This document shows, one piece after another, positions 26,801-37,000 of a stretch of 64,000 nt of DNA. The stretch's first letter is position 1. Each line of letters begins with the position of its first letter. The notes under the pieces are model-generated. The model had not been told where the DNA came from and made no database searches. It worked only from the letters and a program-made list of their open reading frames with translations. The position numbers and the translations under genes were made by a program. The stretch lies in NCBI GenBank assembly GCA_943737045.1, contig CALSFV010000476.1, forward strand, positions 1 through 64,000, in the 5' to 3' direction. This stretch comes from Parapristionchus giblindavisi. Lineage: Eukaryota; Nematoda; Chromadorea; Rhabditida; Diplogasteridae.

Positions 26801-29800
26801 AAAGATGGGATGTTGAAAAATATAATACTATTATATTTAGATAAATAATAAATAATGATATTTTAGGAACTTCGTCGATGTGTCGGTATGGGTGTTCATG
26901 GATTTGAAATTGGTTCTCATGTTGGAGAAAAGAATCTCGATCATCCTTACTTCTATCCACTTTATAAGGTATTTTTTATAATTTTTATAATTGTAGCCTT
27001 ATTGAATAATAACGATGATTCTCCGTTCCTTTTTGAATACCGAACGAATCGAACGCCGTTTTGTCTTCTCCGTCAATACAAATAATAATAATATTGTATT
27101 CTTATTCATTTCATTGCTATATTACATATAGTATTATTGATTTTCATTTAATGCGAGTTACTGATATATCTAAATTCTCATAATAATAGCTATGAAGAGG
27201 AAAGTTTAAATTATTTCATACTAATGATTACTTTTGACTCTAAATGTACTCTTTTATATGAAAAGATAACCAAATATTAGTTGAGATGACTATTCCATCT
27301 CTAATTCTTCACACTTTATACATACACTACAACATTATCGATTTCTCTTCAATCAATAAATAATACGGGATCTTTTTAATTAAACTGATTATCATAGCTG
27401 TTTGTGATTCCATCTTCTATCATACAAATGTAATCCAATTATGATATCACAATTAGGTCAAAAAGATATATAAATAATTATTATATTCAGAAAGTTAATA
27501 ATGAAAATATCACTTCGTTTTTCACTTTCCAAAAAAATATCACAATATTTTAGCAAAGCGTAGTGGATTCTAGAAATATTCACGATACACATTGATGACC
27601 TTCTGCCATATACCTGACAGTTTATGGATCCTTTCATAGACTGGGGCTGATTCTTGTAATAGTTGTCGGGTACGGTCTGGATAGTGCCTCCATCTTTGAA
27701 GATTTGACGAGCGTTGTCATGTTGGAAGTATATCCTCGCGTCCTTCCCACATCATTCTTATCTTCCGTAGTTGGAGAATGTAGATATGTGTCGTGATAGT
27801 CGTACTCTCGATGAGGAGTTCTCATTAATCGACTCTCAATACCAACCATCACATTCACAGTATCACTCTTTATACAAATCGGGTTTGAGGGGAATGTGCT
27901 GTTTGTTCGTCTTCACCGACCCAATGTCTCCTTACAATTAGCTCTTCGTTACTATAGACCACCCACTTTTCATCTCCGATTATGATGTTGACCAACCAAT
28001 CAATCCATCTATGTAGTATGAGAAGATATTCAAATGAACTAGTAGTGTTCCTTTAGTCTCATTATTATATTCAATCTCTACTTCATATTATTCCTTCCTT
28101 TCTCTTCTTACACTATTTTCCTTATCCATTGCCCTATGATCGCTGTTCGTCTAATTCTCATCCTATTCTGAATAATCTCTTCTTTCCTCTCTTCCCTCTC
28201 TTCTTCCTCTTTCACCATCTCTTCTTCCTCTCTTCCTCTCTTTTACCCTATCCCTTATCTTCCCCTTCACTCCTCCTCTACACATCCATCACTTGAGGCG
28301 TGTGCACCCAAAGAATGGAAAGAAAGAAGCGGGATGACTCCTGTGCTAGAAATGGAGAGGGAGAGAAAGAGAGAGAGAGAGAAACTGAGAGTGAGAGAGA
28401 GAATCAGTAGACATAGACATCATTCTATATAAAGAGAGAAGGTTCAGTAACCCATTGAAGTGACGTTCTCTTTCTATCTCTCATCTGGACAAAAGTTGCA
28501 GAACTTCAAGCTATGAAATTTTCAAATCTTTGAAGCCTTCAAAAGCTGTTATTTATTATTTACGTGATTCGTTATTATAATGATCGAATGATGATATAAT
28601 TGTTTCCTGACATTCTTTCTCTTCAAATCATTCAACATAGATAGTATCTCTAATGATCTTTCTTTCTTCATAAGATAGATAATTGATTAAGGAGGCTGAA
28701 TCATTGAATGTCGCTTTATTCATTCATCCATGGGATATGCACAATTGGGATGGAAGATTATCCAAATATTGGATGCCATGGCTAGTAGGTACGATATCAT
28801 TCATTTATTCACTTTACTCTACCCCTCATTCATATGAGATCGTTCTACAGTATCTCTTAAATCAATCGATACATCTACAGTAATCCATTATCCATTGAGG
28901 AATGCCATCAGAGACAGCTCAAGCAATTTGTTGTGTACTAATGGGTGGTATCATAGAGAGATTTCCTTCTCTTCGTTTATGTTTTGCTCATGGAGGAGGA
29001 TCTTATCCTATGATTAGAGGTATCAATACATACTTCTCATTTGGTGTCCTATATGTCCATGTGTGAAAGTGATATAGCAACATACTAATGCGTTGCATAT
29101 CATTCGTTTAACATAGTATGTGTTTGAGTATGTAGCTTAAATACATTATTGACATATCTGCCATTCATCAATTCATCTTTTGCTATTTTCTCCTCTATCC
29201 CGATGAACAACGTACTGTGAAACAAGGCCGACATGACGTCGTTTGCGTAAGATTCGACTAAGTGCCGGCACAGTAAAAAAATCAACTTTTCGGATCGGGG
29301 TTCTCAAAGGTGTTGATGACGATTGCCATGTTCATTTTGCATCTGGAGCCACCGTTGAGACCAGACGACGTCGCGTTGAAATGAACAGATTAAACATTCA
29401 CAAGTAGAATGGGGAAAAGTGGTAGATCCTACTGGTGCATATGCATATCATGTAGATGCTCATTTTTAGCTATTTACTTGTTTGGCAAAGTAAAAATTTA
29501 TTAGGACTTTCTTTTCAATCTATCACTTTATGAAGTAATATTGATTGTATATAATTAAAGGTAGAGTGGCTCATGGTTTCAATGTGAGACCAGACTTGTG
29601 TGCTACGGATTGCAAGGTTAGAAACTTTTTATTTCTCGAGTTTGGTTCTTTAAATCAAATAAAATAATGATTGAATTAAGAGAAATCCTTCATCATTGGA
29701 TGGTAAACTATGGACAGATTCACTTGTTCATGATACTTCTTCACTGCAATTACTTCTATCTGTTGTAGGAAAGGTAAGATGAGTACTAGAATCATTTCAT

Positions 29801-30056
29801 TTGAACTTAATCATAAACGACCTATTCAGGATCAAATCGTGTTAGGAACAGACTATCCTTTTCCACTTGGTGAATTATCTGTTGGAAAGGTAATCAATAA
29901 AGATAATACCGTAATCCTTATTCGTGTTGAGACCTTTTGTCATTGTAGGTTGTAGAAGAGTACAAGTCATTTGACGATCATGACAAGGATGGAGTTTTAT
30001 GGAGAAATGCAGTGAAGTTATTCAATCTCAATGAGAATTCATTGAAGTCAAACTGA
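14837..30056 (+). CDS. acsd-1: ACMSD: 2-amino-3-carboxymuconate-6-semialdehyde decarboxylase
   Basis: Eleven exons (14837-14917, 14966-15048, 15132-15240, 17404-17535, 26867-26968, 28692-28788, 28900-29019, 29561-29616, 29681-29773, 29830-29889, 29949-30056) give a 346-residue amidohydrolase-fold protein, close to the family's usual length. Metal-site residues are in place: DVHAH (H14, H16), FIHPWD (H181), CFAHGGG (H232) and LGTDYPF (D299). The enzyme decarboxylates ACMS to aminomuconate semialdehyde, diverting kynurenine-pathway carbon away from quinolinate and NAD synthesis; it is cytosolic in known homologues. Introns are extreme: intron 3 is 2.2 kb and intron 4 is 9.3 kb, each hosting an opposite-strand gene, and intron 5 holds a mariner fragment. 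The symbol follows my recollection of the C. elegans orthologue. Confidence 0.9.
15585..17353 (-). CDS. Membrane-anchored protein tyrosine phosphatase (nested in ACMSD intron 3)
   Basis: Ten exons on the complement (17353-17314, 17085-16948, 16899-16832, 16781-16681, 16603-16486, 16439-16349, 16303-16159, 16112-16017, 15914-15677, 15632-15585) join in phase to 360 residues. A hydrophobic segment at about residues 15-34 suggests a single-pass anchor. The catalytic domain follows with RYNDMQC (substrate loop, about 116-122), [20 protein letters not shown] (acid D251) and the P-loop HCSAGVGRT (nucleophile C284), then the Q-loop TPYQYAF. All key PTP residues are intact, so it should be an active phosphotyrosine phosphatase of the nematode-expanded class. 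The first exon, with its donor at A|GTTTGT, is the least certain part. The start lies only about 50 bp from ACMSD exon 4 on the other strand. Confidence 0.85.
17700..18073. repeat. Degenerate inverted repeat (old MITE) in ACMSD intron 4
   Basis: The ends GGATAAAATTAG and CTAATTATCC, and inner matched parts (TGATGCAACCACATA at left, TATGTGGTTGCATCA at right), form imperfect arms of roughly 150 bp. It is clearly older than the palindrome at 10.7 kb. Non-coding. Confidence 0.6.
18411..23750 (-). CDS. Cys-loop ligand-gated anion channel subunit (ACC/LGC-46-like), nested in ACMSD intron 4
   Basis: Exons on the complement: 23750-23583, 22965-22864, 22797-22735, 22612-22509, 22449-22349, 20764-20735, 20526-20454, 20278-20161, 20051-19940, 19468-19338, 19289-19194, 19084-18981, 18902-18829, 18784-18693, 18635-18571, 18525-18411. 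They join in phase to about 515 residues. The extracellular domain has [11 protein letters not shown] and a Cys-loop with exactly 13 residues between C192 and C206. M1 is [15 protein letters not shown]. The M1-M2 linker reads IPAR (about 302-305), the PAR signature of anion-selective channels; then M2, M3 ([16 protein letters not shown]), a proline-rich cytoplasmic loop and M4 near the C terminus. It resembles nematode acetylcholine-gated chloride channels, but the ligand cannot be read from sequence. The 1.6-kb intron at 20765-22348 and the 5' flank are full of GA arrays. The first exon and signal peptide are uncertain. Confidence 0.85.
19801..19883. repeat. Pure (CTCTCC)n hexamer microsatellite
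   Basis: About fourteen uninterrupted CTCTCC units lie in an intron of the anion-channel gene. On the complement the unit reads GGAGAG, the same hexamer family as the arrays at 4.9-7.3 kb and 20.9-26.3 kb. Confidence 0.9.
20934..22180. repeat. Cluster of GGGAGA/CTCCCT arrays in channel intron
   Basis: Blocks lie at about 20934-21055 (purine on +), 21404-21490 (pyrimidine), 21600-21652, 21782-21826 (pyrimidine) and 21985-22180 (purine), separated by unique AT-rich sequence. Strand polarity alternates between blocks. All sit inside the 1.6-kb intron between channel exons 5 and 6. The small open frames across them are repeat artefacts. Confidence 0.8.
23067..23473. repeat. Inverted repeat, about 0.4 kb, in channel intron 1
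   Basis: CAAGGGGATG at the left pairs with CATCCCCTTG at the right. Inner arms share TTGAAATTCG/CGAATTTCAA and GAAAATCGATATTG with its complement. Arms are about 180 bp with moderate divergence. The loop repeats TTATCTACC-like text. Non-coding foldback element. Confidence 0.65.
23867..24130. repeat. 61-bp polypyrimidine minisatellite, just over four copies
   Basis: The unit begins CTCCTTCTATTCTCTCC and recurs at about 23871, 23932, 23993, 24054 and 24115 with essentially no divergence. It is built from the same CTCCCT hexamers with ACCCATTTT spacers. Its near identity suggests recent expansion. It lies upstream of the channel gene and inside ACMSD intron 4. The Ser/Leu/Pro open frames across it are artefacts. 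Confidence 0.85.
24322..26310. repeat. Further GA/CT hexamer arrays in ACMSD intron 4
   Basis: A pure CCCTCT block lies at about 24322-24393, GGGAGA-rich blocks near 24590-24620 and 24740-24825, GGGAGG/GAGAGA at 25030-25205, CT-rich at 25650-25710, and GGGAGA/GGAAGA at 26149-26310. The intervening sequence is AT-rich with no supported gene. A GATCAAA triplet run lies at 25337-25351. Confidence 0.75.
27555..28010 (-). pseudogene. mariner transposase fragment in ACMSD intron 5
   Basis: On the complement, [12 protein letters not shown] (the family's DEKW...Y.N catalytic-core motif) is followed by [10 protein letters not shown] (the HDNAR motif with the second catalytic Asp) and then [13 protein letters not shown], the usual C-terminal signature. 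Stops and frame changes separate them, and the DEKW-HDNAR interval is shortened and scrambled. Clear terminal repeats were not found. It is a separate lineage from the 1.76-kb mariner. Confidence 0.75.
29215..29390. repeat. Diverged relative of the 10.7-kb palindrome arm
   Basis: Within ACMSD intron 7, CGTTTGCGTAAGATTCGA, GGCACAG and TTCATTTTGCATCTGGAGCCAC follow the order of CGTTTGTGTAAGAGTCG, GGCACAG and TTTTGGCTCCAGTGG in the 10.7-kb element. The outer ends GACGTCG/CGACGTC suggest short terminal repeats. The similarity was judged by eye. Confidence 0.45.
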
Positions 30057-30097
30057 ATATAGAAGTAGAAGTAATCAATAATGCACGTCCCACACAC

Positions 30098-30255
30098 TCA
30101 CCTTCCCTAAACGCGGGACACTGGGGTATGATTCAAGCTGTGTAATTTTTTTTGATAAAAAATGTTGTTTTTTATGTGATTTCAAGACCAGTATTTCAAA
30201 AATCTTATTAAAAATTCAATTGATGCCCTCGAGTCCCACTTTTAGGGAAGGGACT
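30098..30255. repeat. Small MITE 3' of ACMSD
   Basis: The ends CCTTCCCTAAACGCGGGAC and GTCCCACTTTTAGGGAAGG are complementary with a few mismatches, around an AT-rich core of about 110 bp. It lies in the 3' flank of ACMSD, about 40 bp past the stop. Confidence 0.6.
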
Positions 30256-30515
30256 GTACGTATGATCTTGTATCATATTATCTTGATAAAAATTTAAACA
30301 AAAAAAAATCATGTAAATAATGTATCGCAAGAATAATCACAGAATTTGTAATATAAAAATGTGTAAATGAACTGAAATTGAATGAGGATGGTTTCAAAAA
30401 TATATTTTTATGCAATTCTCTCTCATCAAATATAATTGAGAATAGTGCAGATCAACGATATTTAAGGGAAACAAATTTATCATTCATCAAAATGAATAAG
30501 AGTCAATCACTGCCA

Positions 30516-31202
30516 TTATTCTCCACATAATATTAACTTTATTTTATTAATCATAATATTGAATAAAGTTGATATCATCTTTATTGTTTGTAGTACTCGA
30601 TCTTGTACTATTTGAAAATGAACCTAAAGTAGATCAATACAAATCAATCAATATTCTATTGAATACTTCATTTTGAAGTTTATTCACAACCACTGCACGA
30701 GCATTCAAATCTCGAATTTTATCTTTAACACATCGAAGATCCTGAGAAAATCAATAATTTAGATTATTGATTGATTTAAAAATGGATACATCTTGTATTT
30801 CTAATTCAGATTTAAATGAATTCTCGATTTGACCACATGTTGATTCGAATAATTTCGACAATTCATCCATTTCTTTTGAAAACTGAAATGCTAAACTGTT
30901 TTATGATGAAAGGATAGCAGATAATCGATATATTTACAATACAGTAACCTCAACAGAAGAAACTTTCCATGAAGGAATAAGAGCATCGATTTCTTTTATG
31001 ATTTTGAAAAGTTTCTCAATTGCTTCATTTTCCTTCTCATTATTTCTAGATAATAAATTATTGATTGAATATAAAAATGGGAAATAGTATTGAATATCTA
31101 TTTTCAGTATTTTTCCATTCGACAATCTGTTCATGAGAAGGAAAACAAGAGGTCTTACATAAGACTGAGTTTCAATCGATTTCTTATTCTTTCTGAACTC
31201 AT
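30516..31202 (-). CDS. Small hypothetical coiled-coil protein
   Basis: Five complement exons in consistent phase: 31202-31159, 31045-30949, 30882-30790, 30741-30667, 30623-30516, about 138 residues. It starts MSSERIRNRLKLSL and continues with heptad-rich helices (NNEKENEAIEKLFKIIKEID, FSKEMDELSKLFESTCGQIE, DLRCVKDKIRDLNARAVVV). There is no signal peptide or membrane segment. The family is not recognised; size and helical content resemble small subunits of lysosome- or microtubule-related complexes, but that is only an impression. The last exon is uncertain: another reading of the same exon ends at about 30554, just before an AATAAA signal. The first ATG is preceded by an acceptor-like TTCAG, which would suit a trans-splice or 5' UTR splice. 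Confidence 0.6.
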
Positions 31203-34017
31203 TTCTCCTATTCTCCTGAATATATCATATACTTAGTAATTGTCAATCAATTATAAGGAACAAACGTTGTTTTTCTACGTGGTGATCGAACTTTCATTGT
31301 GAAACGACCGCTCCGATGAAAATAACCAACAATGAATGATCATGTGTGTTAATCCAATCTTATTTAGTTCGTTTCAGCAATCGATTTACGCAAAAAAAAA
31401 TTAAAAATAAACCGAGTGCTGAGTGAGATTAGAACTAAAGTAAACTAAATCGATTCTGATTTTGAAATGAAACCGAATATGTATGTATAAATATCACATA
31501 CATTTTCTGATTTTGTGGAGATAGACTGATTCAATATTAAGCTGCCACAGTTTTTTCAAGGAACGCTTTTTCATTTTTTTGTAGTTTTTGATCCAGGAAG
31601 GGCAAACAAGCTATTCTTTTGAGTCAATATACGCAACTCATCAAAAATACAACCATAATGTGTTGGTATAATTAAATTATATCACTGTTGTAGTCGAAAT
31701 CGGAGTAATCAGCCCTGTTCTTCTGAAACATCTTGTGAGCACCCCCATGGAAAAATCTGAATAGATCTGTCTCTGATTTTAAGCTGTAGAAGAGGTCCAA
31801 ATGTGAGCCCCGAAACTAAAAACTCACTTCTAGATGTACTAACGACCCATTCTGTTGATTTCTTATCGAGTACACTTATTATTAGACATAGTCTTTCTCT
31901 TTATTACAGCTCTCGTCCCTGCGCCACTTCTGATTAAATCTTTGTTCACACTGTACATACTTTGTAATTTGATCTTTGAACTTTGTCCACAAAATTTCAA
32001 ACAATGTGCGAAAATAAAGATTTTAAAATAACATTTTTCAACAGTGGCACTTCTTTAAAATTAAAAATATCAAGGATTTTAGGTGTGAGTTAGTCAGCAT
32101 ATATTTCATTATTTAGCAGCTAGTAGCAAGGCAAATCGGCAGTTTGTCTGCTGCAAGTAACCTCAAAGTGAAAGTTGATGAAAATTAGAATTTCCCATAG
32201 TATTATAAATATTACACATCTTGATGTCAGCATTAGTTCATGTCTGAACTATGAAAAAGAGTGCACATACCTAAACGAACAGCGCCTATGATTTTGTAAT
32301 AAGAAACAAATATGAAATATAGGATAGAAGTGTTTCTATTAAAAGAATGGATTGTGTTGATTCATTCATTATTATTCTTCTTAGCCGGAGGGAGAATGTA
32401 AATGCATCCGAATATGAAAGATGAGAGAAGACTTAGAAGTCAAATGAAAGTAGAAAGGAGAGAGGAGGAGGAGTTGAGAAAGATGAAGAGGGAGATAGAG
32501 GAAAGGAGAAATATGAGGTGTTATCTATTAGAACTAACCAACCAAATGCACCAGAAAATCTTTTTTGAGCATTCTAGGCTAATTCCAGGGCATTTCAAAT
32601 ATTTAATAAGTTTTTAATTTTAAAAGATTTTTTATTATGAAAATGGTCAATAATGATATTTATTGTACAGTACAGCCTTGGCGACTTTGTGTGAGTGTAC
32701 CAAGCTGCTCCGGACATCATTTATCTCCACTCCATATTTTTTTCTATACTCAATATCTCAAATCAATTTTTCTTACATAACTAATACAATTCCCAATCAC
32801 TTTCATCTCTATCACATCATAATATTTATTATTGCTTATTTAATTTGTTTCGAGTACAAATCCCATCTTCATAAACTATTTTGTATTCTATTATGATTAT
32901 CCTGAACTAAGCATTGATATCTATCACAAGATTCATTTCAATTTCGGTAACCATGGTCAGAGTTTTGTGGATTGAGAAGATTATCTATTTCTCTTAGTCT
33001 CCCTCTCCATCTCAGTCTACATTAAATCATATCTATCCCCCCTTCGTATTCTCATTTATAATCTCATCTTCACGTCTCATATTGATTCTAGTATTTCTCA
33101 TAATATTATAAAACACACGGTTTCTTCCTTATTTTGCCCATCTCTCATCGTTTAATCTATCCATAACTCACACATACAAATTCGGATACTGTTGTAGACC
33201 TACAATTCAAATTCATTTATCAAGACAGTATGATAAATGAATTTGAATTGTAGACCTCATACCATGTATATGTAGATTCGTCGAGGCTTCAATCATAAAT
33301 ATTCATATCGATTATTACTCTTACTCCATATATCTTTCATTTCTCTTTCATTCATAGTATTGTCTTCCATAGTAGACTAATAATAGATGAAGTATTTATA
33401 GGATTGAAAAGGAGATTGAAGTTGAGATGAGACACGGAGAGAGTGATAATTTCCGTCAGAAGTAAAGGGAGAGGTAGAGGTGGAAAGGGATGGAGAGGGA
33501 GAGGGAGATTGAGAGGTAGAAGGAGAGATTGAGAGATGTATTATATATGTGAGAGGACATGGATAGATTGAAATGGTAAATACTCTCTTAGTAGTAGTCT
33601 ATTTCATGTAAGAGTTGAAGAGACAAGACTTCTTCCTCTCTCTTCCTCTATCTCAGTCATTCTCTCCCTCTCCTTATTATTAAGTCCGCCTATTCCTTTA
33701 ATGACGTATTATTCTTCCTATAACTATCATTCTTATCCTCTCTTTTCTTTTAAATTTTGGTTGATTCATTGTAACAGAATAGAACCTTCACAGTCTCTAG
33801 TTATTTATTCCATCAAATATATATTCATAAAAATGGTAAAACTTCCGTCGTCATTTGTATCTTATACTACATACCTATTCGTCATTCTGTCTTAGTAGAT
33901 GAAACATAAAATAGAAAAGTATCGTAGACAAGATTGCATCATCCAGTCATTATTATGTTGATATTATATGTATTTTGTCTCAATCTCATTCATTTCTTTC
34001 TTCAGATTGAGTGATGG
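31203..34017. other. Intergenic region with a dispersed-repeat copy
   Basis: No supported gene. About 31560-31870 matches, in inverted orientation, the loop of the 57.8-59.7-kb palindrome (shared ATCCAGGA, TTTTGAGTCAAT, TGTTCTTCTGAAACAT). A 71-codon Lys/Arg/Glu frame starts at 32402 without convincing support. GGGAGA patches occur at about 33466-33530. A perfect short inverted repeat of TACAATTCAAATTCATTTATC lies at about 33200-33255. Confidence 0.55.
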
Positions 34018-37000
34018 ATGTCATCTCCATTCTCGGACCTGGAGCATTACAAAGAACTTTCAATCAGGTTGGATAGAGAGCGAGAGGGAGAGGGAGAGGG
34101 AGAGGGAGAGGAGAGGGAGAGGGAGAGGGAGAGGGAGAGGGAGAGGGAGAGGGAGAGGGAGAGATTCTATAGGGAGAGGGGAAGAAGTAATATATATGTT
34201 ATATTTGTTGAGGATGAATTTGATGCTCGATTCAATTATTTGTCTCCATTGGAAAAGAATGAAGATAAAGTAAGTTGATGAGTGAATGAATATTAGATCT
34301 AAGGAAGAAATGGATATGGAACAACAAATTATATTTTATTATCTTTCGAGTAATAGAAGAATCTATCAGACATTAAAGATATCCTGGTTCTCCTTCTTTA
34401 ATTTCACTCAATTTATTCAGAGAAATTAGCATGAATTTTACCGAAACGATAAATTGAAATTGTAAAGATGATTTGTTCCAACAATAAAATTTTCAGAAAA
34501 GTTATTCCAATTATATCCGTCGTTGTATCAAAGAGAATTGGTCTACTCATAAGTTAGTTATTATTATCTTATCAATATCTTTATTATTCATTCCTTCCAA
34601 TGAAAAAGAGCAACTGAAAATGATAAATAAACATTCATCCGTAGGGTCAAAGTTTTGGAATAGTACAGATGGTATTTCATCTTTCTTCAATTGAAATTAG
34701 ACAGATTGAATGAAGATATGATGTCATCGATCTTGTTTTCTCACTTTGAAGTATATACAATAACACAGTCCATATTAATAAATGCATGAATGCTCTTGTA
34801 TGATTGTAGAAAGTCTTCTGAAAATAGTAAATATGTAAATAGTGAAGAATATTGTAGATGTCTCTCAGACTATTTTCCGGCCCTCAATTGGATTGTTAAA
34901 TATGACATAAAAGGTGATCTACCTCGTGATCTACTTGGTTCTCTTCTCTTATCATCATTGTTTCTTCCTCAAGGTATACGGTGGTCTCACGATGTTCATC
35001 AATCATCAATTAACTTTATTTCAGCGATCACAAGTGGAGTACTTGCTGTAGATAATGCCTATGCTGGCATATATTCATTTTTCATTCCACAATTGATCTA
35101 TCCTCTATTTGGATCTTCTAGACATTGTTCATTAGGTACGGTAGATATGTTACTGTACTAGAGAATTCAATGGGATACTGTAGACGGGATTGTATAAATA
35201 CGATTGATTTTAAATGTTCAAACAAAAATATCTCCTGAATATTTGTTGAAGATGACGTTTACAAAATGACGTTTTCTTGATTCTTTCACTATATTAGATA
35301 TGTATATCTATGTAATATAGTCAGAATGATTAACGTGTTTCCATTTCCAAAAAAAATAAATATAATTATTAAATTTAATAATTCAGACTTTGATAAATCA
35401 TTTTCAGGTGCCTTATCTTTTGTTTCTTTTCTTGTCAAATCATCAATCGATAATTCTCACACAAATGCAGCCACATTATCACTTGTTTGCTCAATAATTC
35501 ATGTACCCTAATCAATTTTTACTCGATTTATTGATTGATTTCAGATTATTCTGGCCATATTTCCATTAGATTCTTTGATATCACTCGTACCAGATCAATT
35601 ACTATCTGGATATTCCGCTGGTATACTGTAGTCAGAAGACCGTTGTGAGAATCAGAATCATTTGAAGGTCTATCGATTAGATTACTGTGGTATCTTCTAT
35701 TGAATTGTGTTTCATTGGATAGAAAAGATTGCATGAATAATCTATTGAATGTGGTAAGTAATACAATTTTACCAATTGTAGTTTACATCGATGTTGTCCG
35801 ACTTTTTCATTTTCTTTCCATATTATTTTCGTATTTTTGTGCCAGATATGTATCTAATTGAAACTTATTCAACATCGAGCTTGAGAGACATATTAAAACT
35901 TTAAAATAAAAAATTCCATTAAATAAACTCACAGCGTTTCGAGAGCGGAATTTAGAGAGGCGCCGAGAGAAAAAGAGAGGCAAAGAGAGGCGAGAGAGAC
36001 TGCAGACAGTTAGAGACACGCGACGCATGCAAGGGCGCGGAGGAGAGAGACTCCGCCCCCTCAGTTGATGTGCATTATTGGCATCTTGCCAAAAATTCTA
36101 TTTCCGCTCTCCCCACAGGGCTGAAACGCTGTGAAACTCTCGGGAAACGTTATGATAAATATCAATTGCAGCCATTTTCATCAATACCAGAATGTATAAT
36201 CTCATCTACAGGATGGATATTACTTCTATCTTTTATATCTCTTTCTATTCTAATCATTTCTCATTATATTGTTCTTATTCGATCCACTAACAGTCTTCCT
36301 GTCACTCCTCCATTCCAATTGGCTCTGGTACCCTATCTAGAGATTACTGTAATAAGTTCATTGGGTCACATTCATGATTATCTTAGATGTTATCATCAAT
36401 CGCTCTATCATACACATTGGATCTTCCATCACATGGAGTGAAGATACTGGGAAAGAGTTCACGGTAGGACACATTTATGATCTACAGTAATGAATCAATT
36501 TCGTTTCAGAAGTATAACTTTCTCATTTCCAACATTATCACCAATTGGTTCTTCTCTATTGGATGGATTAGCCATATCATTATTTGGAATAGCTCTTCAT
36601 CTTAAGATTGCAAAGACTATTGCTGTTGAGAAGATGCATACTATTGATAGGAAACAAGTAAGGATAGATGATTAATACATTATGAATAAATGTAGAAGTT
36701 CTCTCGTTATGAATGAATGATGACCTCCAAAAAGTATTGGACCTTCTCTCTGTTATCTATGTACAAATAATTGTAGGCGCTCAAAGTGTGGTCATCTGAA
36801 AAAGTGACTTTTTGGGGTACTCAAGCCAATTGTGATCCGATCAGGACCAAACTTTCATGGATTATTTGGGACATCATAAGGATCATTTTGATCCCTAGAA
36901 CGAGTCTCTAGCATGTCTTGGAGCTGAGATATGAGTTTGCAGCCGCCATTTTGCAGCATGGCCGCCGCGGATGAAAAAAATCGCAGCAACCTAAAAAAAT

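Noticed and set aside
32402..32617. 71-codon Lys/Arg/Glu-rich frame
   Set aside because: It is an isolated frame with no exon partners or recognisable motif. It could be a stray coiled-coil fragment, but the support is too weak.
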